NCBI GenBank assembly: GCA_003615045.1
Contig: ML014251.1
Span: 1 to 48,946 of the forward strand
Direction of reading: 5' to 3'
Origin: Caulochytrium protostelioides
Taxonomy: Eukaryota > Chytridiomycota > Caulochytriomycetes > Caulochytriales > Caulochytriaceae
DNA: 48,946 nt
In this document: piece after piece, positions 10,801-20,234 of the stretch
Numbering within the stretch: position 1 is the first letter of the stretch
How the letters are laid out: each line of letters starts with the position of its first letter
Position numbers and translations under genes: made by a program
The notes under the pieces: model-generated
Database searches by the model: none
What the model was told of the DNA's origin: nothing
The model's input: only the letters and a program-made list of their open reading frames with translations

Positions 10801-13800
10801 ACGGTCGAGTAGGCCATCGCCGGCAGCAGCGCCGGTGCCGGGTACACGAGCCGGATGACCACATTCCACAGCGCGCTGCGGAGGATAGCAGCGAGAACCG
10901 GTAGGTGGACGGTCATGGCCATGACGGCTTCAGCCAGGCGGCCCTGTTGGGCCGTCGTCAGCGTCGTTTGCACGCGATCGAGCACGCGCTCGACCACGGC
11001 CGCCAGTCCCGCCGCTGAGGGCGCTACGCGGTACAGCTCCCGCAGCATCCGTTCCAGAATGCCCGTCATCTCACGGTTCACGCCCGCGAGCACGTCTCGA
11101 CACGAAGAGGGCAGAAGACGCTGCAAGCGGTGCGAAGTCTGCGCCAGCGCCATCCAGTGCTCCATCAGCATCGCGCCGACGTGCTCCGTCAGTACCGCCT
11201 GCTCGGTGGCCGTCTCGTTGGCCACAAGATGACTGAGATCCCAGCGATGGGTCAGGGCTTTCAGCGTGGAGACGAGCACGATGCGTGATCGCACGGACAC
11301 TGGCGGCGTGGTCGTTGGGGCGTCTGCCAGACCGGCCTCGACGGCCTCCACATGCTGCAAAACGCTGGTCAGCATCCGCTCGAGCGCAGCGAGGCCGCCG
11401 CGTCCGCGCGGTTGGACAAGCGGCAGTTCCGCGGCGAGCCACGTGTGCCATCCGGCATCCACCACCAACTGCCAGAGCTCGTCTCCCGCCATCATGGCCG
11501 CTAGCAGCGTATGCTCAAAGGAGCCGGATCGGCGCGCAGCGCATGCGTTATCGTCGGGTGGCACTTCGATCGCCTGGATCTCGGACGGCAAAGCCATGCA
11601 GGAGCGAAGGAGGCGTTGCAGCAGCCGGTTCAAGGGCCCCGTCATGGGGGTCCCTGCGGCGGCCGTCCGGGTTGACCACGCCGTAGCCACGTGGTACCAC
11701 GCCTGCGAGATCGCGTCGGGGTCCCCGTCACCATCTTGGCTCAAGCCCAGGAAGGCCTCGACGAGGCGCAGCGCGGCCAGCAGCACGGGGGCGGGAAGCT
11801 CGTCGCGCCGAAGTAGCGCATACCTTTTGAGGTCCGCAATCTCGAGCTGCGACCGCCGATCAGACCGCTCTTCAACGCAGGTGAAAGCAAGCGTCGCGGG
11901 TGAGAAATAGGCGGGCCGCGAGCAACGGTCGCCAAGGCGACAGACGACCTGCTGCCCCGCATGTGGCATCTCCGTGTGCACTCCGTAGCGTTGCCGCAGG
12001 GCTGCCAGCCACGTTTCGTCGAGATCAGCGTGCTCGGCCGTCATGGCATCCCAGGCATCGGACTGACCCATCAGGATCGTTAAACTCGACCTGATCCAGG
12101 CGTCATATGCCGACGCCGAGGCAGGCTTGACGTAGGCTACCACGGGTGGGGGCGGCGGCTGCGCCACGTCATTCGAGAACGTCTGAGACCGGGATGACGG
12201 CGTCGAAGATTCATGCGGCAACGATGACTCGAAGGGTGAAGCGTCGTGACGCGGCAGCGAGGGTGATCCCACGGTCTCGGCCGCGTCTGATGGCGCTGCC
12301 ACTGCCGTCGCCGTCGTCACCTTGTCGGGCCACGCCAAGTAATCGCGACCGAGTACGGCTAGACGGTCACAGGCGGCGTGGCGACGGCATCGCTCGAGCA
12401 ATTCAAGTGCAGGCATGGGCAAATCACCGTCGGCCGCGACGGGCCGCAATCGGAACACGGGGTCGACGAGGAACGACTGCATGAGCACCAGCATCGGCGA
12501 AACGGATGCAGCGATCAGCGTGTCCATGTGGGCAATGAGGCGAGTCTCGAGGGCAGGGTCATCCGCCGGACTGCTGGCGCGACGCTGGGCGTCGAGCCAG
12601 AGCGGCCCCAGATAGCGCTGATGCGTCGTCGGCGTAAAGAACAGAGCAAAGAACATCTGGCAGGTCGGAAGGATCAGGGCGTGGTGTGGCGGTAGACGAA
12701 GAAGGAGGCCGATCCAGCGATAAAAGGCGAACCGAGACAACGTCATGACCCCGCGGCCATCCAGAACCGTCGGGGTCTCGTCGAGACAAATGAGGCCCGC
12801 GGCATCCGCCAGGGTGACATCCGAGAGCCGTCGCTCGTCGAGGATGGTCAGGAGTTTCTGCCGGATGGGGGCCTCCTGCACCGTCTCCACCATCAGTGCC
12901 GCAAACCACCAGGACAGCGACGGCATCAACGGGTCGCCGTCGGAAACGCGGCGCTGCGCCAGATGGGCCGGCCATGATGGGTCGGCCAACCAAGCGGCGG
13001 GCAGCACGTCGCGAGCGAGTTCGACGGTCGGCATCCAGAGCAAGTTGGTCCGCGCAGCAATCTGCGCGCCCAGGTCCACATCCCGGGGCCCGCGGAGCAC
13101 ATGGTCAACCTGCTCGAGCACCGTCAGAGGCCGCTGAACCCACCACGACGTCAGCACGCGGTCGAGGAAGGCGATGAGCAAGCATGGCTCGTGGCGCAGC
13201 TGGGGCCGCAGCGGCCGCATGACCTGGTCGATCCAGAAGGCCAGCCAGGTCGACGACAGGACCCGCTCGCGGGGCAGACAGGCCGCGAAGGCGGCCATCG
13301 CCGCTGCGCGGGGGGAGGTGATCGGGCGTGTCACGAAGGGGCCGAGACGCTCGACGACCCAGGTCGTCCACGTGGTCTCGAGCAGCGCGGCGAGCGCTGG
13401 TCCCCGCCAGACCAGCACATCGCAAAGCTCATTCGATCGCCGGTGTGCCGCGAGCACGTCCAGGCACTGGCGGGCGAGGCCTGCGTCGAGCAACGACGGT
13501 GTCTCGGCGCCCTGCGCGTCGGCACCCCGCGTCCTGAGCATCCTCGTCGCCGTCGATGTGGTGCGCGCGCCGAGCGATGGTGGAAGCGGCAGCACCAGCA
13601 GGGTAACCCAGGCCGCGAGGGGAAACGAGACAGCGGCGAGTCGCAGCGTCAACACATTGGCATCTGACAGCGGACCAGGCACCTCGCGGCCGAGGCCCCA
13701 CGCGCGCAGCCGTTCCCAGCACCACGCAACAAACGGATCATCCACAGGCGGCGCTACATCGTCGTCGGCCACCGCCGTTAGCCCGCCAGCTAGGCGTCGC

Positions 13801-16800
13801 CGCCTCCTGGATCGCAACCCCGACGCATGTCCGATCAAAGCCCCGTGCGGAGATGGAAGGCTCGCGACCAACGTGCGAGCGAGGTGGGAGGTCGTGGCCA
13901 TCGGGGCTGTGACAGCGTGGTTGAGGACACTGAGCGAGGACGTGACGTACCGCCATCGTCCCGCTGCCGCGGGGGCCGTAGCGGCCGTGGTGGCGGCGTT
14001 GTCCCGGAAGACGACGTCCGAGACGCCATAGTCAGCATCATCGCGGTCATTTTCGTCGGATGCCTCGTCGTGATCGTCGCCGTCAACGCCACGAGGACCA
14101 TCGTTATCCTTGGGATGCGTCTTGAGACCGCTCGTGGAGGCCGTGCGGCCCGCCGCCGCTGCCGGGGCTGAAGAGTGCGATGCTACTGCAGCGACGCGCG
14201 AGAGCGCCGCAGCATCATCCAACGCAACGCTCGTCAAATCGACGGCCAAGACGGCATACGCGGTGGCATCGAGACCCGAGAGATCGGCACACGACAACGC
14301 ATGCATGGCGCTTGTGCGGAACGCGCCGCCCATGCGAATTAGACGGACCAGAAACCCGCGCGTCGCGGGATGCGGTCTCCAACGAACCTCGTGCGTCGTC
14401 ATGTGGCGGAAGATACGGCCTAAGTGGGGGCGGACGAGGTGCGAGGCGTACCGATTGGTCAGGGCGATCAGGGCATCGGCCATCTGCGACCATGTCGTGC
14501 ATAGGGTGGCGAGCGCCCCAAAGAGGGCCGCGCGGGCCGGTCGCGCAGCCACGACCGGCGAGGTACGATGCAGCGCGAGCTGGAAGAAGAGTTTGAGCGC
14601 CAGCAGACGTCGTCGCTCCGGGTAACTGGGGTCGTTGGCGTCGACCGGTGGTCGTCCTGTGGGCGATGGAGAACCACCTGTCGATGCAGATGTGTTGCGG
14701 TGTACGTCAGAATGAGCAGACGCATGACTATCATCGAGTACGCAATCAAGCACCATGGCAACCAGCGTCGTCAGGTGAGTGGTCTGTCGGGTCGTCCACT
14801 GCCACGGCGTCAGCACATCCGCCTCCGCATCGTCCTCGTGATGGGGCGCACGGAAGTGAGAGTGTTGATGCGGCGAATGCGCCGTCATCGGCGGGGGGTC
14901 GTCATCAGGCGATACACCCGTCGCGTCTTGCAGCATCGCGGTGGTGGGACGCGACGCCACAAGCCCGAGCCGAGCAAAGAGGGGTGTCAGCGCGAGCCAG
15001 CCGTCGCGCGTCCATGCGGTCAGCGTATGGTAGATTGCGTCGGCGACCGAGGGCGCTGCATCCAGCGCATCGATGGCATCCCTTGGGGACAAGAGCCACA
15101 CCAGGAGGATCGCTCGTTGCACGGGGGTCAGAGCCCCGCGTGGCAGGGCCTGGATCATACGCCAGTCGGTGGACGGGCTGAGGAACGCGCGTCGATGCAG
15201 CAGCATCACCAGCGCCGTATGCGCTGTCCGACTCGATGGCGAGGTGTCCGCCGCCAGCGCCGCGAGGATGTGACACATCGCGGCAATGCAGTGCGCCTGC
15301 CAAGTGGCATACCGCCCACCTGGCAAACCGTTCAGCAAGGTGACGTGGTCGAGCAGCAGAACCAGAACGGATCGGCTCGTGGCGTACCATGACTGCAGCT
15401 GTGTTGGTGAAGAGGGTTGGCAGCGGCGGCACCATTGGCGCACGGCCTCGAGAGTCCCTGCGAGCTGAAACTGAGGCCACAAGGCGAGGTAGTCTGCTTC
15501 CGACAAGGCGACATGGGATGGGAGCTTCGCGTCGGCGGCAGGATCGGCGACAACGACCCACTGCGCGTCGGTCTGCATTGCAGCAAAGTCGGCAGCTTGG
15601 GTCTGCTGGACCGCCGTGCGCTGCTCGGACAACTCGTCTATAAAACCGAGATAGGTCCGCAGCGCTAACAGATAGTGGGCGAGTCGGATCTGGAATGATC
15701 CCTGCGCGGGTGTTGGCGCGGGTGCCGACGCTGGCATGTTGTTTACGGCCGCCACGTGGGGCACTCGTGGCGGCTGCAGCAGCATGGCGCCCCACGCGCC
15801 AATGCCTGGAGTACGCACGAGATGCAGAATCAGAAAGTGCTGCGTATGCAACGGCGTTCGGGCTTCTGGTGCGAGCACGACCGCAGCCAGCTCACCGATC
15901 CAAACCCGCAGTCCGGCGAGCAGCTCATCACGCGTCGGCGTCTGCGCCGGGTCCCTGGGGCGCCAAGCCTGAAGCTCGTGCTCCAAGTGAAACAAGAAAT
16001 GGAAGGCTTGCTCGAGGGCGACTTGCGTCGATGTACCTGCGCGCTGCACATGGCATGGTCGGGCCGTGGGCGATGCCAATTCATCATTCTCGGAGTGCCC
16101 GTGCGCCGTCGGAAGATGGCGATCATCCAACGGATCGGTCAACAGCGTGCGTTCGTAGTGCTGACGCTGCAACGTGGCTTCCTTGATCTGGCCTAGCGCT
16201 TGCTGGATGCGAAGCGCCGTCAGCTTTACCAGAAAGGACGCACTGCGGACAGTGTCGCGATGAGCGAGGCGCTTGTCCTCGCAGCGCTGCTGAAGCGCCG
16301 CGAGCTGCGCCTCATCCCGCGTGGCCACGTGGCCGTGCACGAGACACTGCACGGCTGTCCCATCGCCGCACGCCGCGGTACGCGTTTCTGTCGTCGCGGT
16401 GACGGCCCAGACCGCATCGCGACGCTGACTGATGTCACCGACACGCTGCATCTGGCCCTGTTGGCTGACGGCTTCCGCACAGGCCATGCGCAAACACTCT
16501 TCGAAAAGCGCCGCCAGCGTCGTCGTGAGGGGATGCTGACTCCAGCGGTGCAGCACTGCGGGGACTCCGACCGACGCCGTCTCTGCGAGCATCGCGGTGA
16601 GGCGCAGCGTGTGCAGCGGCAGGGCCTGTTGTCCCTCGCGGAAGTGATGCACGAGTCGCTGGTAAAGCGCATGATCGACATGGTCGTCGATCTCGAGGGG
16701 TTCAGCTGCGGTCGCATTCAACGAGGTATGGACCTCGTCGTCCGCCATGTGCCATGATTGCGCGAGCGCCTCGGCGCCGGTCATGGTGCGCGGAAAGGGC

Positions 16801-17180
16801 TTGAGCGGCGCTCCATCACCCGGCACGTCACCGAAGGAGAGAGGCTCGTCGCCCGCCGATCCGACCATTGCTGCGATAACGCCATTGCCGTCGCGGTCGG
16901 GTGTTCCGTGGCGCCGGAGGTGACCGTTCGCTGCCCATGCGCGGTCATCGGACACGTCCTCGTTGTCCAGCCATCGTTCATTCGGTCCGGCGTACGCCGC
17001 TGTCGCTGGCGTGCAGGATTCGGCAGGTGGCTGTGTCAAGAGGCCCGACGCTGCGCGGGATATCGACGGCGACGCCGATGCCGGGATCGGTGCCGGCGGC
17101 GGCGACGACGATTGCAATGCGGCGGAGGCGGCAGCGGGCGGGATGGAGGGCTGAGCCGAGGAGAAGGAATCCGGTGCCAT
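7866..17180 (-). CDS. Giant (3104-residue) helical protein, EPG5-like autophagy tether candidate
   Basis: A single uninterrupted reading frame of 3105 codons has coding character throughout. After a disordered N-terminus (about 1-160) it is Leu/Ala/Trp-rich and helical, with no membrane segments evident and no enzyme motif. The first third follows the layout I recall for EPG5: the AVWAVTATTETRTAACGDGT block near 256, a WIGELAAVVL helix near 427, an LHLVRTPGIGAWGAMLLQ block near 452-469, then QWVVVADPA near 540 followed by an acidic/aromatic stretch. EPG5 proteins (about 2500 residues) are Rab7 effectors that tether autophagosomes to late endosomes. That function is inferred. The protein is longer than animal EPG5, partly through Ser/Pro/Asp inserts. 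Another giant HEAT/ARM-type scaffold is the main alternative. The gene is certain; the family is moderately supported. Confidence 0.6.
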   Translation of the reverse strand: MAPDSFSSAQPSIPPAAASAALQSSSPPPAPIPASASPSISRAASGLLTQPPAESCTPATAAYAGPNERWLDNEDVSDDRAWAANGHLRRHGTPDRDGNGVIAAMVGSAGDEPLSFGDVPGDGAPLKPFPRTMTGAEALAQSWHMADDEVHTSLNATAAEPLEIDDHVDHALYQRLVHHFREGQQALPLHTLRLTAMLAETASVGVPAVLHRWSQHPLTTTLAALFEECLRMACAEAVSQQGQMQRVGDISQRRDAVWAVTATTETRTAACGDGTAVQCLVHGHVATRDEAQLAALQQRCEDKRLAHRDTVRSASFLVKLTALRIQQALGQIKEATLQRQHYERTLLTDPLDDRHLPTAHGHSENDELASPTARPCHVQRAGTSTQVALEQAFHFLFHLEHELQAWRPRDPAQTPTRDELLAGLRVWIGELAAVVLAPEARTPLHTQHFLILHLVRTPGIGAWGAMLLQPPRVPHVAAVNNMPASAPAPTPAQGSFQIRLAHYLLALRTYLGFIDELSEQRTAVQQTQAADFAAMQTDAQWVVVADPAADAKLPSHVALSEADYLALWPQFQLAGTLEAVRQWCRRCQPSSPTQLQSWYATSRSVLVLLLDHVTLLNGLPGGRYATWQAHCIAAMCHILAALAADTSPSSRTAHTALVMLLHRRAFLSPSTDWRMIQALPRGALTPVQRAILLVWLLSPRDAIDALDAAPSVADAIYHTLTAWTRDGWLALTPLFARLGLVASRPTTAMLQDATGVSPDDDPPPMTAHSPHQHSHFRAPHHEDDAEADVLTPWQWTTRQTTHLTTLVAMVLDCVLDDSHASAHSDVHRNTSASTGGSPSPTGRPPVDANDPSYPERRRLLALKLFFQLALHRTSPVVAARPARAALFGALATLCTTWSQMADALIALTNRYASHLVRPHLGRIFRHMTTHEVRWRPHPATRGFLVRLIRMGGAFRTSAMHALSCADLSGLDATAYAVLAVDLTSVALDDAAALSRVAAVASHSSAPAAAAGRTASTSGLKTHPKDNDGPRGVDGDDHDEASDENDRDDADYGVSDVVFRDNAATTAATAPAAAGRWRYVTSSLSVLNHAVTAPMATTSHLARTLVASLPSPHGALIGHASGLRSRRRRRLAGGLTAVADDDVAPPVDDPFVAWCWERLRAWGLGREVPGPLSDANVLTLRLAAVSFPLAAWVTLLVLPLPPSLGARTTSTATRMLRTRGADAQGAETPSLLDAGLARQCLDVLAAHRRSNELCDVLVWRGPALAALLETTWTTWVVERLGPFVTRPITSPRAAAMAAFAACLPRERVLSSTWLAFWIDQVMRPLRPQLRHEPCLLIAFLDRVLTSWWVQRPLTVLEQVDHVLRGPRDVDLGAQIAARTNLLWMPTVELARDVLPAAWLADPSWPAHLAQRRVSDGDPLMPSLSWWFAALMVETVQEAPIRQKLLTILDERRLSDVTLADAAGLICLDETPTVLDGRGVMTLSRFAFYRWIGLLLRLPPHHALILPTCQMFFALFFTPTTHQRYLGPLWLDAQRRASSPADDPALETRLIAHMDTLIAASVSPMLVLMQSFLVDPVFRLRPVAADGDLPMPALELLERCRRHAACDRLAVLGRDYLAWPDKVTTATAVAAPSDAAETVGSPSLPRHDASPFESSLPHESSTPSSRSQTFSNDVAQPPPPPVVAYVKPASASAYDAWIRSSLTILMGQSDAWDAMTAEHADLDETWLAALRQRYGVHTEMPHAGQQVVCRLGDRCSRPAYFSPATLAFTCVEERSDRRSQLEIADLKRYALLRRDELPAPVLLAALRLVEAFLGLSQDGDGDPDAISQAWYHVATAWSTRTAAAGTPMTGPLNRLLQRLLRSCMALPSEIQAIEVPPDDNACAARRSGSFEHTLLAAMMAGDELWQLVVDAGWHTWLAAELPLVQPRGRGGLAALERMLTSVLQHVEAVEAGLADAPTTTPPVSVRSRIVLVSTLKALTHRWDLSHLVANETATEQAVLTEHVGAMLMEHWMALAQTSHRLQRLLPSSCRDVLAGVNREMTGILERMLRELYRVAPSAAGLAAVVERVLDRVQTTLTTAQQGRLAEAVMAMTVHLPVLAAILRSALWNVVIRLVYPAPALLPAMAYSTVQDVIRPALVSHQLLPLRRPTDVQTRISEPMTAPTPPASTSTSTSASASASASASASTSSIGNAVWQLMASLCRHLDAIRGMGLPESMMVYLLPYRWDMEWLWRTVLCCDFSFRDTPALLAAAQSLGIKSENAVATEPGCGDLLLALTTHWFATWSGIEEMAQPIGAHRWKASIATHRDAVARLITLQVELFYKIHQNGLVASRLPQHCWQLYVQVVEREMALPALNAAWQAAALLPPRNARSAANDDANADDTVNETDEGPNFFSLFEEAFGQHALLLGGLVLDDNVFATWARWLADPRFASFHVTHTILARWLLHNPWQPQSPAPSVSQWHCVVWTCAQLMWMMEGVPRSSPHRLVVSDQQMALFLSMCRSLSLPLTRHDTTLSAPRTILQLLPPATWLTLPPRLFLPPAYGAVMYETLLLDVVRHVDATAARPAPWASSPSSSSSSLGALTRRPTSSLAVIPTQAALAAHPFVWWLDWLRLQLIGASSSEDSQALVAYAVNLVVELMQQHSRSAPSTPVPSAASLPSSSKLTAVAAHVARLWEPFALAIERWVISSRWANDALATLATHAWRLISRDESNHDHDVLASLPAAASDGVTFAWYRAVQQSHVPLVQLRAIQTVGFWHHDRMGYYLEACLARWWQQQSPPYRASLWDDAAMALSAEVPYAFWDDCLAHSRLLLLAAVAHQWIHQAAGVSPKSMVKVSDQLLAWLRRLSPEQLVAVVPDAPLEDVLRRPQGISLSGAPSLPVPPPSSLGHRHANGSGSLLLSGPLLHPFSAFRYIVPFLAEVIDAAQRADMHDPVESEQPSRTWLVGHVLRAWIAPQVHPPNPGADAQAGNGAGRLLLTGMEWISQVAFGSPSPLFPPRAVLYLLTLAAFLQRRGVRPSLSPAFSPAHAVPLADGEDGHDALTEVARPSDAELTLESDRRALQTQFDGLTAERAWALHVLADPVHPPRGEPVDSLVYLGEQRCLLSMYP
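10636..10690 (+). repeat. Hexanucleotide GGATGC-type tandem repeat inside the EPG5-like gene
   Basis: About nine imperfect copies of a 6-bp unit (GATGCG, drifting to GATGTG) occur in frame. On the minus strand they encode an alternating Ser-Ala/Ser-Thr run near residues 2163-2182 of the giant protein. Because the unit is a multiple of three, copy-number changes would not shift the frame. Confidence 0.85.
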
Positions 17181-18276
17181 GGACGCGAGGCTGGAGTGGC
17201 GATGATCAAGCGGAGTCGCACGTCATGTCATGATCATGCCGGTCGTGGGGGGGTAATGGGGACGCGGAACGTCGGAGCCTCCTGGCTAAGATCCGACGGG
17301 CGTCACAAATTAGAACGGCTGCGAATCGTTTGGCAGATCGGGTAGGAATACGGGGTATCGGTCACCGCCGACAACGGCGAAATTCGAGCGAGAACGATCA
17401 ATCAATCGGCGCAAGAGAAAGCGGCATCGGGCGATGTTGACCGAACGAAGAGCACATGAAAGGGGTGGGTCGACGGACGGGAAGAAGGACGGTTGGATCG
17501 GACCGGACGAGGGATCGGCGTCGGTATGCCTTCGTTCCGTGCGAGATCAGACCGGATCGGACGGAGCCACGTGGTCCCCTGATCAGGGCCGATCGGCAGA
17601 GCGGCGCGGCCGCCTTTGAAGCGTCGCGAAGGAACGGGGTTCGCCCGCCCACGAACCCTAGACTCCATGTCACGAGGGCGTGGAGCCTCCGACGAAGGAG
17701 GCGCAGCGACTCAGCCTTGCCGCCGGACTGCGCCATGTGTCATGGCTGCGCCACGTGCTCTGCTTGGCTCTGCTGGCCCCCGACGGCCAGCGCTGGAGGA
17801 GAGCGACGGCCCGTACGACCGAAGCCGCGCCACCAGCCCGATCCGCGGTCGTCGTTGCAGTCGAGCGGCTCGCTCGACTCGAACACGCAACGTCACGCAG
17901 CGCCACGCAGCGTCCGTCCCCTGCCGACAAAGGCGTGTCACGGTGCCACGTGCGATCGGTCCCAGGCACGAGGTCGGAAGCGAGCCGATGGCCCACGTCG
18001 CCCGCATCTCGGACGTATGGAAGCTGGCAGGTGAAGCGACGGAGCGAAAGCACCCTCTGTAGAAAGCGCATACATCCGCAATCCCTCGTCACTCGTCCCA
18101 GCCCACGAACGACCTCATCCCTGCCGCCTCTTTCTCGTGACTTCGCGTGCTAGCTGCCTCGTCGTGTGTGCGCCGTGAGCGCGCGTTTGAAGCCCGGCCT
18201 TTTTGGTTGTTTCTCGTCGCCCTTGCTCGCCACCTCGAGCGGCGAGCGAACGCCGGCGCGCGCGCCTGTGGCGGCC
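17181..18276. other. Divergent intergenic region between EPG5-like gene and ERV41
   Basis: The two flanking genes are transcribed away from each other, so this 1.1-kb stretch should hold both promoters. Overlapping open frames around 17616-18153 exist in more than one frame, which is what GC-rich noncoding DNA produces. None shows a recognisable domain. Extending the ERV41 frame upstream adds no conserved residues. Confidence 0.6.
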
Positions 18277-19323
18277 ATGGGTGCCTGGGCGAAGCGGCTC
18301 ATCTGGCTGGATGCATTCCCGAAGGTCGAGCACAACATTCAGGATGCGAGCCGCTCCGGTGGCGCGCTGACCATCGTCGTCTCGCTCATCCTCGCGTGGT
18401 TCGTCTATTCGGAGCTCGCGACCCTGCGGACTGTGCACCACGCGTATGCGTTCGACGTCGATCCCACGCGCAGCGTCGGCCACCGTCTCCAAATCAACTT
18501 CGACGTCACGATCGCCATGCAGTGCGAGCACATCCGCGTCGACGTGCTCGACGTGAGCGCCGTCTCGCTCGAGAGCCTCCAAGCGGAGATCACGAAGGAA
18601 CCCGTCGCCGAGTTCACCGCGGGGAATGCGAAGCTGCTTGGTCAGCAGGTCTGGAACCGAGCCAGTGTCGACAAGATGCTCCAGAACGCCCATGCCCACA
18701 AGCGCCCTGCGACGCCGCGCTCCCCAAAGACCGACGACAGCGCCGCGAAGGCCTGCCGCGTCCAGGGCAACATCCACGTGGCCAAAGTCACCGGCATGCT
18801 TCACTTTACCGCCCCCGGTCACGGCTACATGGGCGAGCATACGAGCCACGATAGTATGAATTTCACGCACCGCTTTGATTCGTTTTCGTTTGGCGACGTT
18901 TTTCCCGGCATCGTCAATCCACTGGACAACTCTCTGGAGATCGCTGATTCCCATATGGACATGTTCCAGTACTTTATTTCGGTGGTCCCGACCCTGTTCC
19001 AGGATAAGACCCGGCACTGGCTTCCGCAGCTGCGTCACCTCGAGACCAACCAGTATGCCGTGACCAACTACCAGCGCAACATCGAGAACGTCAATATGCA
19101 GAGCGAGGGCGGTATTCCGGGCATTTTTATCAAGTACCAGCTAGAACCGGTCAATATTCAGGTCACGCAGTATCAGCAGAGTCTGTCCCATTTTCTGACC
19201 CGACTGTCGGGCATCATTGGCGGCATCTTTGTCACGATGGGCATGGTCCTCAAGCTGTTCTGGACGACGGTCCATTTTTATCGCAAACTGACCGCTTCGG
19301 CCCAGGGCTACTCTCACATCTAG
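18277..19323 (+). CDS. ERV41: Erv41/ERGIC2 cargo receptor of ER-Golgi vesicles
   Basis: The 348-residue product has the two-membrane-span layout of ERGIC2/Erv41. It opens with a short N-terminal tail containing WLDAFPKVEHNIQDAS, then a first span near 29-46, a large lumenal domain, and a second span near 312-328 (SGIIGGIFVTMGMVLKLFW). Lumenal family landmarks are INFDVTIAMQC, ACRVQGNIHVAKVTGMLHF, HRFDSFSFGDVFPGIVNPLD and MFQYFISVVPT. Erv41 pairs with Erv46 to retrieve and package cargo between ER and Golgi via COPI/COPII coats. I chose ATG 18277 because it gives the usual short cytosolic tail; the open frame extends upstream to 18166 without conserved residues. Length is close to yeast Erv41 (about 350). 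No intron is needed. Confidence 0.94.
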   Translation: MGAWAKRLIWLDAFPKVEHNIQDASRSGGALTIVVSLILAWFVYSELATLRTVHHAYAFDVDPTRSVGHRLQINFDVTIAMQCEHIRVDVLDVSAVSLESLQAEITKEPVAEFTAGNAKLLGQQVWNRASVDKMLQNAHAHKRPATPRSPKTDDSAAKACRVQGNIHVAKVTGMLHFTAPGHGYMGEHTSHDSMNFTHRFDSFSFGDVFPGIVNPLDNSLEIADSHMDMFQYFISVVPTLFQDKTRHWLPQLRHLETNQYAVTNYQRNIENVNMQSEGGIPGIFIKYQLEPVNIQVTQYQQSLSHFLTRLSGIIGGIFVTMGMVLKLFWTTVHFYRKLTASAQGYSHI

Positions 19324-19374
19324 AATCGCGTCACGCCCTCTGTATCTAAATACGTTCCCATAAGAACATACAGG

Positions 19375-19550
19375 CTCTCCCTTTAGACGACCTGTCTCGA
19401 ACGTCATGCCCTCGGTGGTGCACCCCACGGGTCCGCATGAGGTTGATTGCAGGATGAGCTTGCCAACCATAGGCAGCAACAGGCCTTGCCCAGGGATGCG
19501 GCACAGCGCTATCGGTCTGACCAGCGAGGCATGGGCACGCCAGCGCCTGC
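19375..19550 (-). repeat. Dispersed intergenic repeat, copy C
   Basis: Read on the minus strand, this shares with copies A and B the blocks GTCAGACCGATAGCGCTGTG, GCATCCCTGGGCAAGG, GGTTGGCAAGCTCATCC and CCACCGAGGGCATGAC in the same order. It begins about 50 bp past the ERV41 stop codon. It is more divergent from A than B is. Confidence 0.65.
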
Positions 19551-20234
19551 GGCTGTCCAGTGGCAAGCAGCGCATGTTTGCCCAGTTCTTGAGGGTTGGG
19601 TCGGGGTGGGCGGAAAAAGAAGAAGCTAAGCCGACACGGTGACCCCCGAGCGCATCTCTCTGCGACAGTCGAGGCCTGGCGCTGACTGACTTGTGGATGA
19701 CGTCCCTTCGCGCGACGCAAGCGTCTCGGCGGCACGAGGGCAGGGGTCCTTGGCCACCGGCCACGAAGCGGCGATCGCTCGCTCGTGGTAGCTGCAGGAT
19801 CAATCCCGCCGCACCCTTCTTCCGACCATATGGTATTGCTCGGCCGATCCATCAACAATCGCAGTCGTCACGTCACGGCCGCCACACTGGCTCTCGCTCT
19901 CGCTTAAAGGCTGGTAGGCGGATCGGCAGACAGCGGACCTGAGCCGTGATCGGCGACGCTACAAAAGCGCAACCCTCCTGACCGGGACCCAACAACGCAG
20001 GCATCTTCGATCCGCTTCGATCCGCTTCATTGATCCTAGCTGGCAGCTTGCTGACAGACACCGACGTGACGTCACGCGCAGACGAGAGACGTCTTGATTC
20101 CTACGGGACTCGCCATCGGTCCTCGACGGCATCAATAGCGCCGCTGGATTGCTGCTGGGCCGCTGTCTGCGGGTGGACAACGAGACCGCTTCGTGTGTGG
20201 CTCGCCCCTAGTGACGCCACCGCTGACGCACAAT
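19551..20234. other. Intergenic region upstream of MND1
   Basis: I see no supported gene. This should contain the MND1 promoter and 5' UTR, since the first MND1 exon at 20235 begins with the start codon itself. A short direct repeat (CTTCGATCCG twice, about 20006-20026) is present but not otherwise notable. Confidence 0.5.

Noticed and set aside
13174..14031. 285-codon plus-strand frame inside the giant gene
   Set aside because: Opposite the long EPG5-like frame; low-complexity Ser/Arg sequence without family features.
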